NCBI GenBank assembly: GCA_025350865.1
Contig: JANXWZ010000098.1
Coordinates: 1 to 60,539 of the forward strand
Direction of reading: 5' to 3'
DNA from: Rhodanobacteraceae bacterium
Lineage (GTDB): Bacteria > Acidobacteriota > Terriglobia > Terriglobales > Acidobacteriaceae
Length of the DNA: 60,539 nt
Below the pieces are notes generated by a model, which saw only the letters and a list, made by a program, of their open reading frames with translations, was not told the origin of the DNA and did no database searches. The position numbers and the translations under genes are program-made. Positions 16,047 through 24,469 of the stretch are shown piece after piece (the stretch's first letter is position 1; every line of letters begins with the position of its first letter).

Positions 16047-17765
16047 CTACGTCTTGCTCACATTGACATAAAACAAGTCCGTCGCCACTTTGAAGTCCTT
16101 CAACCCCAGCGGCGACTTCAACACCTTCCACTCGGTCGTCGGGTGAATCGTCTGCCAGTGTTGCGGGTCGCCTACCTTGATCGCCATGTCGAACCCCGTC
16201 TCATCGGCCTGCCACTTGTACATCACCGTGTGGGCCGCCTCGTCGAAGTTCAGTTCCAGGCTCGGAATCGCCGTGTGCCGCAGATATTCATTGAAAAACG
16301 CGGTCAGATTCATCCCCGTCTGTGCGTTCCACCACGCGACCACATCTTCCGTCATCGAGTTCTGATACTTGAAGTGCTGATAGAACCCCTTGATCAGCGT
16401 GAACCACTTCGGATCATCGTCAATCCACGACCTAAGGCTCATCAACATCAGGGCAGCCTTGAAATACATATCCTGCGGCGGCTCGGCCAGCGCTTCGCGC
16501 TCCGTCACAATCGGCGACTGATTCCTAACCTTTGGAATAAATCCGGAGGCATATTTCAGCCCATCAGCCTTGCCGTAGTGATATTCCACAAATAATTCTT
16601 CAAGGTAAGTATCCCAACCTTCATGGATCCACATGTCCGAACGATCCTGCGCCGACACCGCGTTGCCAAACCACTCATGCCCGCTCTCGTGAATGATAAT
16701 GAAGTCGAATCTCGGCGATATCCCAACGCCAGTCCAGTCGCGCTCCAGATAGCCATTGACGAAATGATTCCCATAAGTCACCGCCGACTGATGCTCCATC
16801 CCGGCGTATGGAACCTGCACCAGCTTGTACCCATCGCGAGCAAACGGATATTCCCCGAAATAATGCTCAAATGCATCCAGCATTCCCTTGGCTTGTGCGA
16901 ACTGGACCTTCGCCTTTTCCAAATCCTCCGGTAGAGCGTAATAGTCCAGTGCAAGCGGTGGATAGGCCGCATTCTTATAAGTATCGGAAAAATGGACATA
17001 GGCCCCGATATTCAAAGCCACCCCATAACTATTGATCGGATAAGTTACTTTCCAGTTCCATTGAGAGTAGCCATCGCCCAAATCCTTCTTCCCGGTCAGC
17101 TTCCCGTTGGCAACAGCGACCAGATCATTCGGCACCGCAACCGAGATGTCCATCCCCTCCTGCGGCTCGTCCTTCCACTGGTCTTTGCAGGGCCAGAAGA
17201 TGTTGCAGCCATCATCCTCGTCCGCCGTCACGATCCACGGCCTGCCCTGCGGATCGGTTTCGAAGCTCATCCCGCCGAACCGCCCCTTCGCCCTGGGTGC
17301 CCCGGAATAGTAGAAGTCGACGGAGTACGTCTGTCCACTCTTCAGCATGTGCGGAAAGTCAATAAATACCGCGCCCGAATCCCGTGTGTATACCAGCTCT
17401 TCCTTGCCCAGCATCACCTTGTCGACGACCAGCACCTCGCTCAGGTCGAGCTGGATGCGCGTGCCATCGGCAAACATCTTGAAGCGCACGGTATTCTTGC
17501 CCGCAATGGTCTTGGCCACCGGATCGACCCGTACATCGAGGTGGTAATACAGCAGATCGTTGTTCGCCCGGAACGGTCCATAAGCCCCGCGCAAGACCTC
17601 TGCCCGCGTCGGCGTATGCGGAGCGGGAGCCGCTTCCTGCTGCGCATTGCGCGACGGATTGGTGGTCGAAGTGGTTGCCGTCGGGGTCTTCGGCAAGGGT
17701 GTTGTCTGCGCGTGGAGCGCAGTCGTCAGAATAACGGTCGCAAGAGCGAATCGACAGGCAAGCAT
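16047..17765 (-). CDS. M1-family metallopeptidase (secreted aminopeptidase-like)
   Basis: 572 residues from ATG 17763-17765. This start gives a normal signal peptide (MLACRFALATVILTTALHAQ); the earlier ATG at 17807 lies inside repeat D0 and was rejected. The M1 zinc site is HESGHEWFG near residue 358 with the third ligand Glu in MWIHEGWDTYLEEL 19 residues later, and the substrate-binding loop is VPYAGMEHQSAVTYG (a GAMEN-like GMEHQ). It is shorter than PepN, lacking the ERAP1 C-terminal domain. Probably periplasmic, trimming peptides. GMEHQ is a change from the usual G.MEN. Confidence 0.87.
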   Translation of the reverse strand: MLACRFALATVILTTALHAQTTPLPKTPTATTSTTNPSRNAQQEAAPAPHTPTRAEVLRGAYGPFRANNDLLYYHLDVRVDPVAKTIAGKNTVRFKMFADGTRIQLDLSEVLVVDKVMLGKEELVYTRDSGAVFIDFPHMLKSGQTYSVDFYYSGAPRAKGRFGGMSFETDPQGRPWIVTADEDDGCNIFWPCKDQWKDEPQEGMDISVAVPNDLVAVANGKLTGKKDLGDGYSQWNWKVTYPINSYGVALNIGAYVHFSDTYKNAAYPPLALDYYALPEDLEKAKVQFAQAKGMLDAFEHYFGEYPFARDGYKLVQVPYAGMEHQSAVTYGNHFVNGYLERDWTGVGISPRFDFIIIHESGHEWFGNAVSAQDRSDMWIHEGWDTYLEELFVEYHYGKADGLKYASGFIPKVRNQSPIVTEREALAEPPQDMYFKAALMLMSLRSWIDDDPKWFTLIKGFYQHFKYQNSMTEDVVAWWNAQTGMNLTAFFNEYLRHTAIPSLELNFDEAAHTVMYKWQADETGFDMAIKVGDPQHWQTIHPTTEWKVLKSPLGLKDFKVATDLFYVNVSKT

Positions 17766-17792
17766 GTTCCGAAGTTTACTTCGTTTGGCAGC

Positions 17793-17829
17793 GGGTGCCC
17801 CATTCATCGCGCTTCTGCGATGAGTGGGA
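17793..17829 (+). repeat. Family D variable-stem hairpin, copy D0
   Basis: GGGTGCCCCATTCATCGC, loop GCTTCT, GCGATGAGTGGG: a 12 bp stem (17799-17828) with one G.T pair. The flank GGGTGCCCCAT matches copies D1-D4 while the arms differ; the loop GCTTCT is the same as in family B. Confidence 0.7.
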
Positions 17830-18861
17830 TCACGAATGTCGCAATAGCCGGTCCCGCACAAGAATCGTCGGACGCTCCACCGCGAAGTAAAACACAGCCG
17901 ACCCCACCAGCGTACAAGCCAGAATCGTCCCGGTCTTCACCACCCCGCGCGGCCATCCATCAATCATCAAGCGCACATCCGTAAACAGCAACGTATGCAC
18001 CAGATAAATACTGTACGAGGCCAGTGCAATCCCGTGGACCGCGCCGACCGCGGCCTTTCCCATTGCAGATGTGGGAGCCCAGCGCACGTCGTACAGGAGC
18101 CGCAGCCACGCCGCGTAGCCCACCGCGTACAGCAGAAAAACCGTAGCCCGGAATCCTAGCGGCTGTTCCGCGGCAAAATTCTGATAAATCAAAACCGCCA
18201 CCGGTACACTCGCGAGCCAAATCGCCGGTCGACGCAGCTTGCCCCACAACTCGGTCCGGTCCACAAACACATAAGCCAGCCAGACTCCGAGGATCAGCCC
18301 CTCGCAATGCAGATGCGTCTGCCAATACCAGTTTTCCGGCAAACCCCCACCCAGTGCCGCCGCCATGCGCAACACCTGCGGCACCAAAGCCAGCGCCGGC
18401 AGCGCCCACAGCAATTTCGTGCGTCCTACAAAGCGCAGCAGCAGGAACCCGATCAGCGGAAGCGCAAGATAAAAATGCTCCTCCACGCACAACGACCACG
18501 AAGGCCCAAAACCAGTCACGCCAAGATAATTTTGCGCAAACACCAGGTAGTACGCATGAATCGGATTGTTATGAAACCACCGCTCCGCCAGCCCAAACAA
18601 CCCCAGCGCCGCAAGATACGGCGGCAACGTCCGAAACCAGCGCGCCGACCAGAATCCCCAAAGCGTAAACGTCCCCGGCGCATGATGGGCGTCCATCTGC
18701 GACCGCAGATAAATCCGTCCAATCAGAAACCCCGACAGCACGAAGAATAAATCCACGCCCACACCAAGAGTCTCCAGCGCTGAAACCCCGTGAGACAGAA
18801 ACACCATCGTGATCGCGATAGCACGCGCCAGGTCGAGCCCGAAGTTTCGCTTGGAAGGCAT
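17830..18861 (-). CDS. Acyltransferase family 3 membrane protein (OafA/YrhL-like)
   Basis: 343 residues with about ten membrane helices. Family marks: the N-terminal GLDLARAIAITMVFLSHG with catalytic His, GVDLFFVLSGFLIGRIYLR, FWSARWFRTLPPYL (RxxR..P.Y) and PSWSLCVEEHFYLALPLIGF. These enzymes transfer acyl groups to cell-surface sugars at the inner membrane. Length is that of the membrane domain alone, with no SGNH domain. Target is unknown; no polysaccharide genes adjoin it apart from the glycosyltransferase 6 kb away. Confidence 0.87.
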   Translation of the reverse strand: MPSKRNFGLDLARAIAITMVFLSHGVSALETLGVGVDLFFVLSGFLIGRIYLRSQMDAHHAPGTFTLWGFWSARWFRTLPPYLAALGLFGLAERWFHNNPIHAYYLVFAQNYLGVTGFGPSWSLCVEEHFYLALPLIGFLLLRFVGRTKLLWALPALALVPQVLRMAAALGGGLPENWYWQTHLHCEGLILGVWLAYVFVDRTELWGKLRRPAIWLASVPVAVLIYQNFAAEQPLGFRATVFLLYAVGYAAWLRLLYDVRWAPTSAMGKAAVGAVHGIALASYSIYLVHTLLFTDVRLMIDGWPRGVVKTGTILACTLVGSAVFYFAVERPTILVRDRLLRHS

Positions 18862-18884
18862 GGTCGACCAATAGTTTATCCGCG

Positions 18885-19214
18885 ATGGCGTGGGGCGGAA
18901 GTTGTACGATAGGGCACATTGACGTCTTTGTTAGCCGGGGCAGTTTGCGATTTGTCTGGGATAGCGAGAAAGCAACTGCCAACTTTGCGAAGCACGGTGT
19001 AACCTTCGATCAAGCAATCGAAGTCTTTTTCGACTCTCTACACGAACTGATAGATGCAGGAGTCGACGACGAGAGTCGCAAGGCTGCAATCGGCCTCGAT
19101 TTTCAGAGACACCTTCTCTTCGTTGTGCATATCGCAATCGAAGGGGAGACGATACGGATTATCTCAGCCCGTGAAGCCACGCGGAGAGAGCTGAAAATTT
19201 ATGAAAACGCTTAG
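18885..19214 (+). CDS. brnT: BrnT-family ribonuclease toxin
   Basis: At most 109 residues; the BrnT fold starts about residue 21 (LRFVWDSEKATANFAKHGVTFDQAIEVFFD), so a TTG at 18945 is also possible as the start. Core motifs FVWD..KA..N..KHGV, then RKAAIGLDFQRHLLFVVHIAIEGETIRIISAREATRRELKIYE are typical of BrnT, an RNase of the RelE-like fold. The downstream gene overlaps by 14 bp and is a ribbon-helix-helix protein, as in BrnTA type II modules. Self-repression by the pair is expected from the family. Confidence 0.85.
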   Translation: MAWGGSCTIGHIDVFVSRGSLRFVWDSEKATANFAKHGVTFDQAIEVFFDSLHELIDAGVDDESRKAAIGLDFQRHLLFVVHIAIEGETIRIISAREATRRELKIYENA

Positions 19215-19497
19215 CGAAAAATTGAAACGTCGAATGACCAAAGACCGCCCTCGAACCACCGTGACCATCCGACTGCCCGAGGATGTAGTTGAAGATTTGA
19301 CTGAGATGGCACCTGTTCTTGGCTTCAGTACCTGCGAATCCCTGATCCGTGTCTACATCAGTGAAGGCATGAGAAAAGACGAATCTCGGCTGAATCAGCC
19401 AGAGGTCACAACTTTACTCGAGAGCCTCAAGCGCCACGGAATCGCCGATGAGGTGATCTCCGAAGTGCTCGCCGAGACACTCCAGAAGATCGCCTAG
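19201..19497 (+). CDS. brnA: BrnA-family antitoxin, ribbon-helix-helix
   Basis: 98 residues. RPRTTVTIRLPEDVVEDLTEMAPVLGFSTCESLIRVYISEGMRKD gives the ribbon (TTVTIRLP) and two helices of an RHH/CopG DNA-binding domain; the rest is a helical C-terminus. ATG 19201 sits inside the toxin's last codons, so translation is coupled. It would neutralise BrnT and repress the operon promoter. Its stop overlaps, in the opposite direction, the PolX stop (shared CTAG at 19494-19497). Confidence 0.8.
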   Translation: MKTLSEKLKRRMTKDRPRTTVTIRLPEDVVEDLTEMAPVLGFSTCESLIRVYISEGMRKDESRLNQPEVTTLLESLKRHGIADEVISEVLAETLQKIA

Positions 19498-21269
19498 CTC
19501 CGCTTCCGCAGCCGCCCCAAAAACTCCTCCGCCGTCGCCGCCGTATTCACCACATCGTCCGCCGTCAGCCACGCCCGCCTCAGCTGTACGATGCCATCTT
19601 CCATGTAGTCCATCTCGCCCGTCGCATGGGCGTCGGTGTTCATCGAAATCCGGCACCCCAGCGACTTCGCCAGGCGCAAATTCGCGTCCGACAAATCAGT
19701 CCGAGCCGGCGCGGCATTATGCTCCACCGCGACCCCAAGCTCCGCAGCTCGCCTGCACACCGCCTCCACGTCAACCGCATAGGCATCGCGCTTCAGCAGC
19801 TTGCGCCCAGTTGGATGGCCCAGAATCCGCACGTAAGGATTCTCGATCGCCCGGATGATCCTTGCCGTGATGACCTCCTTCGGCTGATCGAACCGCGAGT
19901 GAACGCTAGCCACCACGATGTCGAGCTGCGCCAAGGTCGCATCCTCCAGATCCAGCTCGCCCTCGGCGAGAATGTCCACCTCGACACCCGTGAAGATGTG
20001 AATCCTGCCCTCCATCTCCGCGTTCACCTGCCGCACACGGGCCGCGTGGGCCAGCGCCCGTGCGTCGTCCATGCCGTTAGTCATCGCCAGGTTCTTGGAG
20101 TGGTCCGTAATCGCGATGTACTTGCGCCCGCGAGCAATCGCCGCCTCCGCCATCTCGCGTATCGAAGCCGTTCCATCCGTCTCCGTCGTGTGCATGTGGA
20201 CGTCGCCGCGAATATCCGCAAGCGTGATCAGCTTCGGCAAACCACCCGTGGCGGCGCCGGAGAAGCTCGCCGCCGCCGCTTCGATTTCGCCATTATTCTC
20301 CCGCAACTCAGGCGGAATATACGCCAGGTCGAGCGCGTTATAGATCGCCTCCTCCGTCTCCGAAGCGATGATCTTGTTGTCTTCCAGCCGCACCAGCGCA
20401 TACTCGCTCAACGTCAATCCACGCTTGATCGCCCGCTGCCGCAGCGCCACATTATGGTGTTTCGACCCCGTAAAGTACTGCATGGCGGCGCCGTAGCTCA
20501 CCCGCGGCAGTAGTCTTACATCCACCTGTAGATTGTTCCGCAGGGTGAACGTCACTTTGTTCTGCCCCCGCGCAAGCAGGTTATCGATCAGCGGTAGCGT
20601 CGCTACATGCTGAACCGCCGCCGCGACCACATCCGGCTCGCAGGCCGGCCCCGTCGCCAGCAGGTCGAGATCGCCCACCGTCTCCCGGCCGCGACGCAAA
20701 GAGCCCGCCGGCGTCACCGTCTCGATGCCCGGGAACGCCAGAATCAGCGCCGAAATCCGCTCCGCAAACTCTCGTGCCACGTCGATCCGGAACCGCGACG
20801 AATTCTTCCGGTAGTCCTCGATCCCCTTTAGCAGCTTGGTCGTAAACTTCTCGCCCATCCGCGGCAGTTCGTTCAACTGCCCGGCCTTTGCCGCCGCCTC
20901 CAGCTCGTCCATGTTGGAGACCTGCAACGCGGACCACACCAGCGCTACCGTCTTAGGACCCATCCCCGGCAGTCTCAGCAGGTCCAGCATCGTCGCCCTG
21001 TATTTCGTCAGCAACTCCTCGCGCAGAGGCATCGTTCCGGTATCCACCAGGTCACGGAGATTCGCGGCCATCCCCTTGCCGATCCCCGGGATCGCCAACA
21101 GCAGTTTCGGATCCGCGTCGGGTGCAAGCAGCGTCGCCAGCTGAATCGTCTGCTGCTCCACGGTCTCGGCTGCGCGCCGGTAAGACCGCACGCGGAACAC
21201 GTCGGCTCCGTCAATCTCCAGCAGGGAAGCAGTCTCATCCAACAACCGGGCCAGCGCAATGTTATCCAT
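19494..21269 (-). CDS. polX: Family X DNA polymerase / PHP phosphoesterase (PolX)
   Basis: 591 residues from ATG 21267-21269. Order: helix-hairpin-helix part (LARLLDETASLLEIDGADVFRVRSYRRAAE, then LLRLPGMGPKTVALVW), pol beta-like palm with the metal site GSLRRGRETVGDLDLLATG, fingers/thumb with GSKHHNVALRQRAIKRGL, and a C-terminal PHP domain (DVHMHTTETDGTAS, AITDHSKNL, HPTGRKLLKR, NTDAHATGEMDYM). Bacterial PolX fills short gaps and has 3'-5' exonuclease activity from the PHP domain in base-excision repair. Motifs are complete. It lies 90 bp downstream of the cold-shock gene. Confidence 0.93.
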   Translation of the reverse strand: MDNIALARLLDETASLLEIDGADVFRVRSYRRAAETVEQQTIQLATLLAPDADPKLLLAIPGIGKGMAANLRDLVDTGTMPLREELLTKYRATMLDLLRLPGMGPKTVALVWSALQVSNMDELEAAAKAGQLNELPRMGEKFTTKLLKGIEDYRKNSSRFRIDVAREFAERISALILAFPGIETVTPAGSLRRGRETVGDLDLLATGPACEPDVVAAAVQHVATLPLIDNLLARGQNKVTFTLRNNLQVDVRLLPRVSYGAAMQYFTGSKHHNVALRQRAIKRGLTLSEYALVRLEDNKIIASETEEAIYNALDLAYIPPELRENNGEIEAAAASFSGAATGGLPKLITLADIRGDVHMHTTETDGTASIREMAEAAIARGRKYIAITDHSKNLAMTNGMDDARALAHAARVRQVNAEMEGRIHIFTGVEVDILAEGELDLEDATLAQLDIVVASVHSRFDQPKEVITARIIRAIENPYVRILGHPTGRKLLKRDAYAVDVEAVCRRAAELGVAVEHNAAPARTDLSDANLRLAKSLGCRISMNTDAHATGEMDYMEDGIVQLRRAWLTADDVVNTAATAEEFLGRLRKRS

Positions 21270-21289
21270 CGGTATCCTTAACGTAAGAA

Positions 21290-21311
21290 AGCGCCGCAAA
21301 GAAGCGGCGCT
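21290..21311 (-). terminator. Rho-independent terminator of the cold-shock gene
   Basis: On the minus strand AGCGCCGC, loop TTCTTT, GCGGCGCT, then TTTCTTACG. A perfect 8 bp stem with a T-rich tail, 48 bp after the cspA-like stop and before polX, so the small gene is probably transcribed on its own. Confidence 0.7.
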
Positions 21312-21358
21312 CTCAGTATCACCTGAAATCCGGTCGCAAATCGTGTCCAAACTGCGGG

Positions 21359-21577
21359 TTAAAGGGCTGCCCTCAATCGAGCTACATTATCTGCCTGCGG
21401 ACCCTTGGTGCCTTGGATGATATCGAACTCCACCTCGTCACCTTCCTTCAGCGACTTGTACCCCTCCAACTGAATCGAACTGTAGTGGACGAAAACATCC
21501 GGACCCTCGTCGCGCCCCAGAAATCCGAAACCTTTTGCGTTGTTAAACCATTTCACCTGACCTTTGTATTGCGGCAT
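21359..21577 (-). CDS. Cold-shock domain protein, CspA family
   Basis: 72 residues: [63 protein letters not shown]. Both RNA-binding motifs are visible: RNP1 KGFGFLGRD and RNP2 DVFVHYSS. Single OB-fold RNA/single-strand DNA chaperone. A very strong Shine-Dalgarno (AGGAGGGG, 21585-21592) sits 7 nt before the ATG. The 188 bp upstream region is rich in hairpins (separate entry). Canonical length. Confidence 0.95.
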   Translation of the reverse strand: MPQYKGQVKWFNNAKGFGFLGRDEGPDVFVHYSSIQLEGYKSLKEGDEVEFDIIQGTKGPQADNVARLRAAL

Positions 21578-21730
21578 GAACGAACCCCTCCTAAGCCTGG
21601 ATCACTGCATCCAACTTTGGACGCCGACCATGAGCGAATTCGCTGCCTGAGGCGTTCAACTTTTTGCAAACTTGGAGTCCAAAAGTCGAGTGCCTTGTGT
21701 CACATGGAGACGTGACACGAGCAATTGTGC
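21578..21730 (-). promoter_or_regulatory. Structured 5' leader of the cold-shock gene
   Basis: The 188 bp between the cold-shock gene and the NUDIX gene has several hairpins: a perfect 7 bp GTGTCAC/GTGACAC pair at 21697-21718, an imperfect ACTTGGA...TCCAAAAGT pair at 21670-21686 and CCAACTTTGG at about 21610-21619, plus the AGGAGGGG ribosome site. CspA-type messages commonly carry long structured leaders that control cold induction; the role here is inferred from position only. Confidence 0.4.
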
Positions 21731-21765
21731 TCACGTGAATCGTTCCCCGACCACGGCAAACTGTT

Positions 21766-22392
21766 CTAATTCAGAAGCTTAGAGCGTCTCGCATAAAGCA
21801 AAACCGACAGGATCGTCTTGCCGTCAACAATCTTTCCAGACTCAATCAGCTCCAACACCTCAGAGAGCGGAATCTGCTGCAGCGTGATCTTTTCATCGGC
21901 TTCCGGCTCCGCAACCCCTGGCCAGATGTCTTCCGCCAGAAACACCTGCATCGTCTCCCCCAGGAATCCCGGGCTCGCGTAGTACTTCACCAGCCTGCTC
22001 CATTTCTTCGCGCGGAACCCGGTTTCTTCAATCAATTCGCGTTTCGCGGCCGCCAGTGGAGCCTCGCCTGGCTCAATCCGCCCCGCCGGTAATTCCCGCA
22101 GAAACTGCCCAGCCGCGTGACGATACTGCCGCTCGATCAGGATCGTCGGATCCGCCGGATTCACCGACCGGTCAACCGCCAGGACGATCACCGATCCGTT
22201 GTGCCGAATCACGTCCCGCGTGCTCGTTACGCCACCCGGTTCGGTCACGGTATCCGTTGTGACCGAAAATACCTTACCCTTGTACGAAACCTTCGATTTC
22301 AGCACGACTGCCTTCGTCCGCGAAGGGCTGGCCGGGGTTGGTAGGGAAGTCTGCTTCTTCGCTGCTGTCTTCGATTTGATTTTGCTCGCCAT
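21766..22392 (-). CDS. NUDIX hydrolase, ADP-ribose pyrophosphatase-like
   Basis: 208 residues: a basic, Lys/Thr/Ser-rich N-terminal 28 residues (MASKIKSKTAAKKQTSLPTPASPSR) then VSYKGKVFSVTTDTVTEPGG and the NUDIX box GRIEPGEAPLAAAKRELIEETGF, preceded by RQYRHAAGQFLRELPAG. The 'QYR.......ELPAG.ie.GE' pattern is typical of ADP-ribose/nucleotide-sugar pyrophosphatases, which hydrolyse ADP-ribose to AMP and ribose-5-phosphate. It is transcribed divergently from bshC with 100 bp between starts. The basic N-terminal extension is unusual and may be a nucleic-acid binding tail or an over-long start call. Confidence 0.87.
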   Translation of the reverse strand: MASKIKSKTAAKKQTSLPTPASPSRTKAVVLKSKVSYKGKVFSVTTDTVTEPGGVTSTRDVIRHNGSVIVLAVDRSVNPADPTILIERQYRHAAGQFLRELPAGRIEPGEAPLAAAKRELIEETGFRAKKWSRLVKYYASPGFLGETMQVFLAEDIWPGVAEPEADEKITLQQIPLSEVLELIESGKIVDGKTILSVLLYARRSKLLN

Positions 22393-22492
22393 TTGCCTAC
22401 GGTATCATTCTGCGTCGGCAACCCGGCGCAACGCATCCAACGTGTGTCCCGTTTGCAGCGCCGTCATTCCCCTTTACCGCACCAGAGGCCCG

Positions 22493-24127
22493 ATGACTGT
22501 CCCAAACCAAGAAGCGTCTATCGCCGAGTGTTATCCGATGTCGGTGCTCCCGCATATTACCCGCCTGTACGCGGACTACCTCGCGATGGCGGAGGCTCCC
22601 GCAGCCCTTCGCCACTGGTACGGAGCCGAACCCATCGGCAATAGCTGGATGAACCGCGATGTCGCCGTTCCCCATACCGACGCTTTGGCCGACGCTCTCC
22701 TGCGACAGAACGTCTCCTTCGGCGCGGGCGAAGCCGCCCTGCAACATATCGAGCTGCTTCGCCAGGGAGCGCGAGCGGTCGTCACCGGCCAGCAGGTTGG
22801 CCTGTTCGGCGGGCCGCTGCTGACGCTCCTCAAGGCCGCAACCGCCGTCGCCCGAGCCAGGGAAGCCACAACCGCCACCGGCATCCCCCACGTCCCCATC
22901 TTCTGGCTCGCCTCCGAGGACCACGACCTGGCCGAGGTCGATCAGGTCACGCTCCTCAGCAAACACGCCATAGAAACCCTCCGCCTCGGCCTCCAGTCCT
23001 CGGGCCAGCCGGTCGGCGGCCTCGTCCTCGGCCCGGCCGTAACCGAAACTCTCGATCAGGTCAGCGAACTGCTCGCCTACGCGCCCGTCTGCGATCTGCT
23101 GCGCGAGTGTTATACCCCCACCGCAACCCTCGGCTCTGCCTTCGGCCGTTTCCTGTCCCGCCTCTTCGCCGCCCACGGCCTCATCGTGATGGACGCCGCC
23201 GGCCCCGAGTTCCACGCCCTCGGCGCCCCTGCTCTCCGCTCGGCGATCGAGCGGGCCTCGGAGATAGAAGCGGCTCTCCTAAGTCGCACCAGCGAACTTG
23301 AGTCCGCCGGCTACCATGCCCAGGTTCTCGTCAAGCCCGGCTCCTCAATGCTCTTCCTGATCGACGGCGAAACCGGGATCCGCCACATTCTTCGCCACGC
23401 CTCAGCCGACGTCTGGAAGGCTGGCCCCGGCACCTTCTCCACCGCCGACCTCCTCGCGATCCTCGACGCCGCGCCCGAGCGCATCAGCCCCAACGCGCTG
23501 CTTCGCCCCATCTTTCAGGACACCATGCTGCCCACCGCTGCCTACATCGGCGGACCCGCTGAAATCGCTTACTTTGCCCAGAGCGAAGTCATCTACCGCA
23601 CCGTCCTGGGCCGTCTCACGCCTGTCCTGCCGCGCTTCTCCGCCACTCTGATCGAGCCCGCCATCGCGACGATCATGGCCGCCGATGAAGTGACGCTGGA
23701 GGCGGTCTTTGCCTCCAAAACGGTAGATGAGTTGGCCCTCCGTCTCGGAGCACGCGCCATGCCCATCGAATGCAAACGCAAGATCGCCGCCGTCGGCAAT
23801 GCAATGGACGAAGAGCTCCTCGTCCTGACTGACTATCTAGCGGCGTTAGACGCAAGCCTCGGCCGTTCGGCCCTCGTCTCTGCCAGCAAGATGCGCTATC
23901 AGATGAACCGTCTGCGCCGCATGGCCGCCAGCTTCGAGGTCCAGAAACAGGCCAGCCTCAGCAAACACGCTGAGGCTATGGTGCTTCACCTATTTCCGAG
24001 CAGCCACCCGCAGGAGCGCCTGATCGGCGGAATCCACTTTCTGGCCATCTCCGGCGAAGGCCTCATCGATCAGCTCGTCAGCGAGGCTGGCGAGATGTGT
24101 CTCGGCCACTCCGTAGTCCGCATCTAG
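22493..24127 (+). CDS. bshC: BshC, putative cysteine-adding enzyme of bacillithiol synthesis
   Basis: 544 residues from ATG 22493, the start that gives a family-like N-terminus (the frame is open from 22199 but over the divergent NUDIX gene). Family marks: RARAVVTGQQVGLFGGPLLTLLKAATAV-like GARAVVTGQQVGLFGGPL, FWLASEDHDLAEVDQ, RHILRHASADVW, LRPIFQDTMLPTAAYIGGPAEIAYFAQ and HPQERLIGGIHFL. BshC is assigned to adding cysteine to GlcN-malate in bacillithiol biosynthesis. bshA and bshB are not in the window. Length fits the family. Confidence 0.92.
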   Translation: MTVPNQEASIAECYPMSVLPHITRLYADYLAMAEAPAALRHWYGAEPIGNSWMNRDVAVPHTDALADALLRQNVSFGAGEAALQHIELLRQGARAVVTGQQVGLFGGPLLTLLKAATAVARAREATTATGIPHVPIFWLASEDHDLAEVDQVTLLSKHAIETLRLGLQSSGQPVGGLVLGPAVTETLDQVSELLAYAPVCDLLRECYTPTATLGSAFGRFLSRLFAAHGLIVMDAAGPEFHALGAPALRSAIERASEIEAALLSRTSELESAGYHAQVLVKPGSSMLFLIDGETGIRHILRHASADVWKAGPGTFSTADLLAILDAAPERISPNALLRPIFQDTMLPTAAYIGGPAEIAYFAQSEVIYRTVLGRLTPVLPRFSATLIEPAIATIMAADEVTLEAVFASKTVDELALRLGARAMPIECKRKIAAVGNAMDEELLVLTDYLAALDASLGRSALVSASKMRYQMNRLRRMAASFEVQKQASLSKHAEAMVLHLFPSSHPQERLIGGIHFLAISGEGLIDQLVSEAGEMCLGHSVVRI

Positions 24128-24160
24128 CCAGGTCTCACGCCGCCGCGTGGCAAATCGGCC

Positions 24161-24469
24161 TTACGCCTCGTCCGTGCCAAGCTTTTTCTGGATGTTATCC
24201 CAGACCTTATCGCTCGGATCGTCAGTCGCAAACAAACCGCGCGCCGCTTCCGCGATGTACTCCAGGTCCCGGATCAGCGCAGAATAGTTCGGATCGTTGC
24301 GCAACTGCGCCAAGGGATCCTCCTCGTCCAAAACCTCGCCCAGCGGAGCCCCTTGAAACAAATCGTGCATATCGTCCGGATTGATTGGCCCCAGTTTCAC
24401 GTCCGTAGCTTCATTGCCGATAGCCAACGATGCCGCTTCGGTCTCCAACTTGGTATTTTGTTCGATCAC
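24161..24469 (-). CDS. Small acidic protein coupled to the sigma factor gene, function unknown
   Basis: 102 residues from GTG 24467-24469. This start overlaps the sigma factor's TGA (GTGA), so translation is coupled; a longer open frame to 24586 lies inside the sigma gene. Sequence is acidic and helical ([68 protein letters not shown]), with no Cys, no HxxxCxxC zinc site and no membrane helix. No family recognised. The position is that of an anti-sigma factor or sigma partner. Confidence 0.65.
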   Translation of the reverse strand: MIEQNTKLETEAASLAIGNEATDVKLGPINPDDMHDLFQGAPLGEVLDEEDPLAQLRNDPNYSALIRDLEYIAEAARGLFATDDPSDKVWDNIQKKLGTDEA

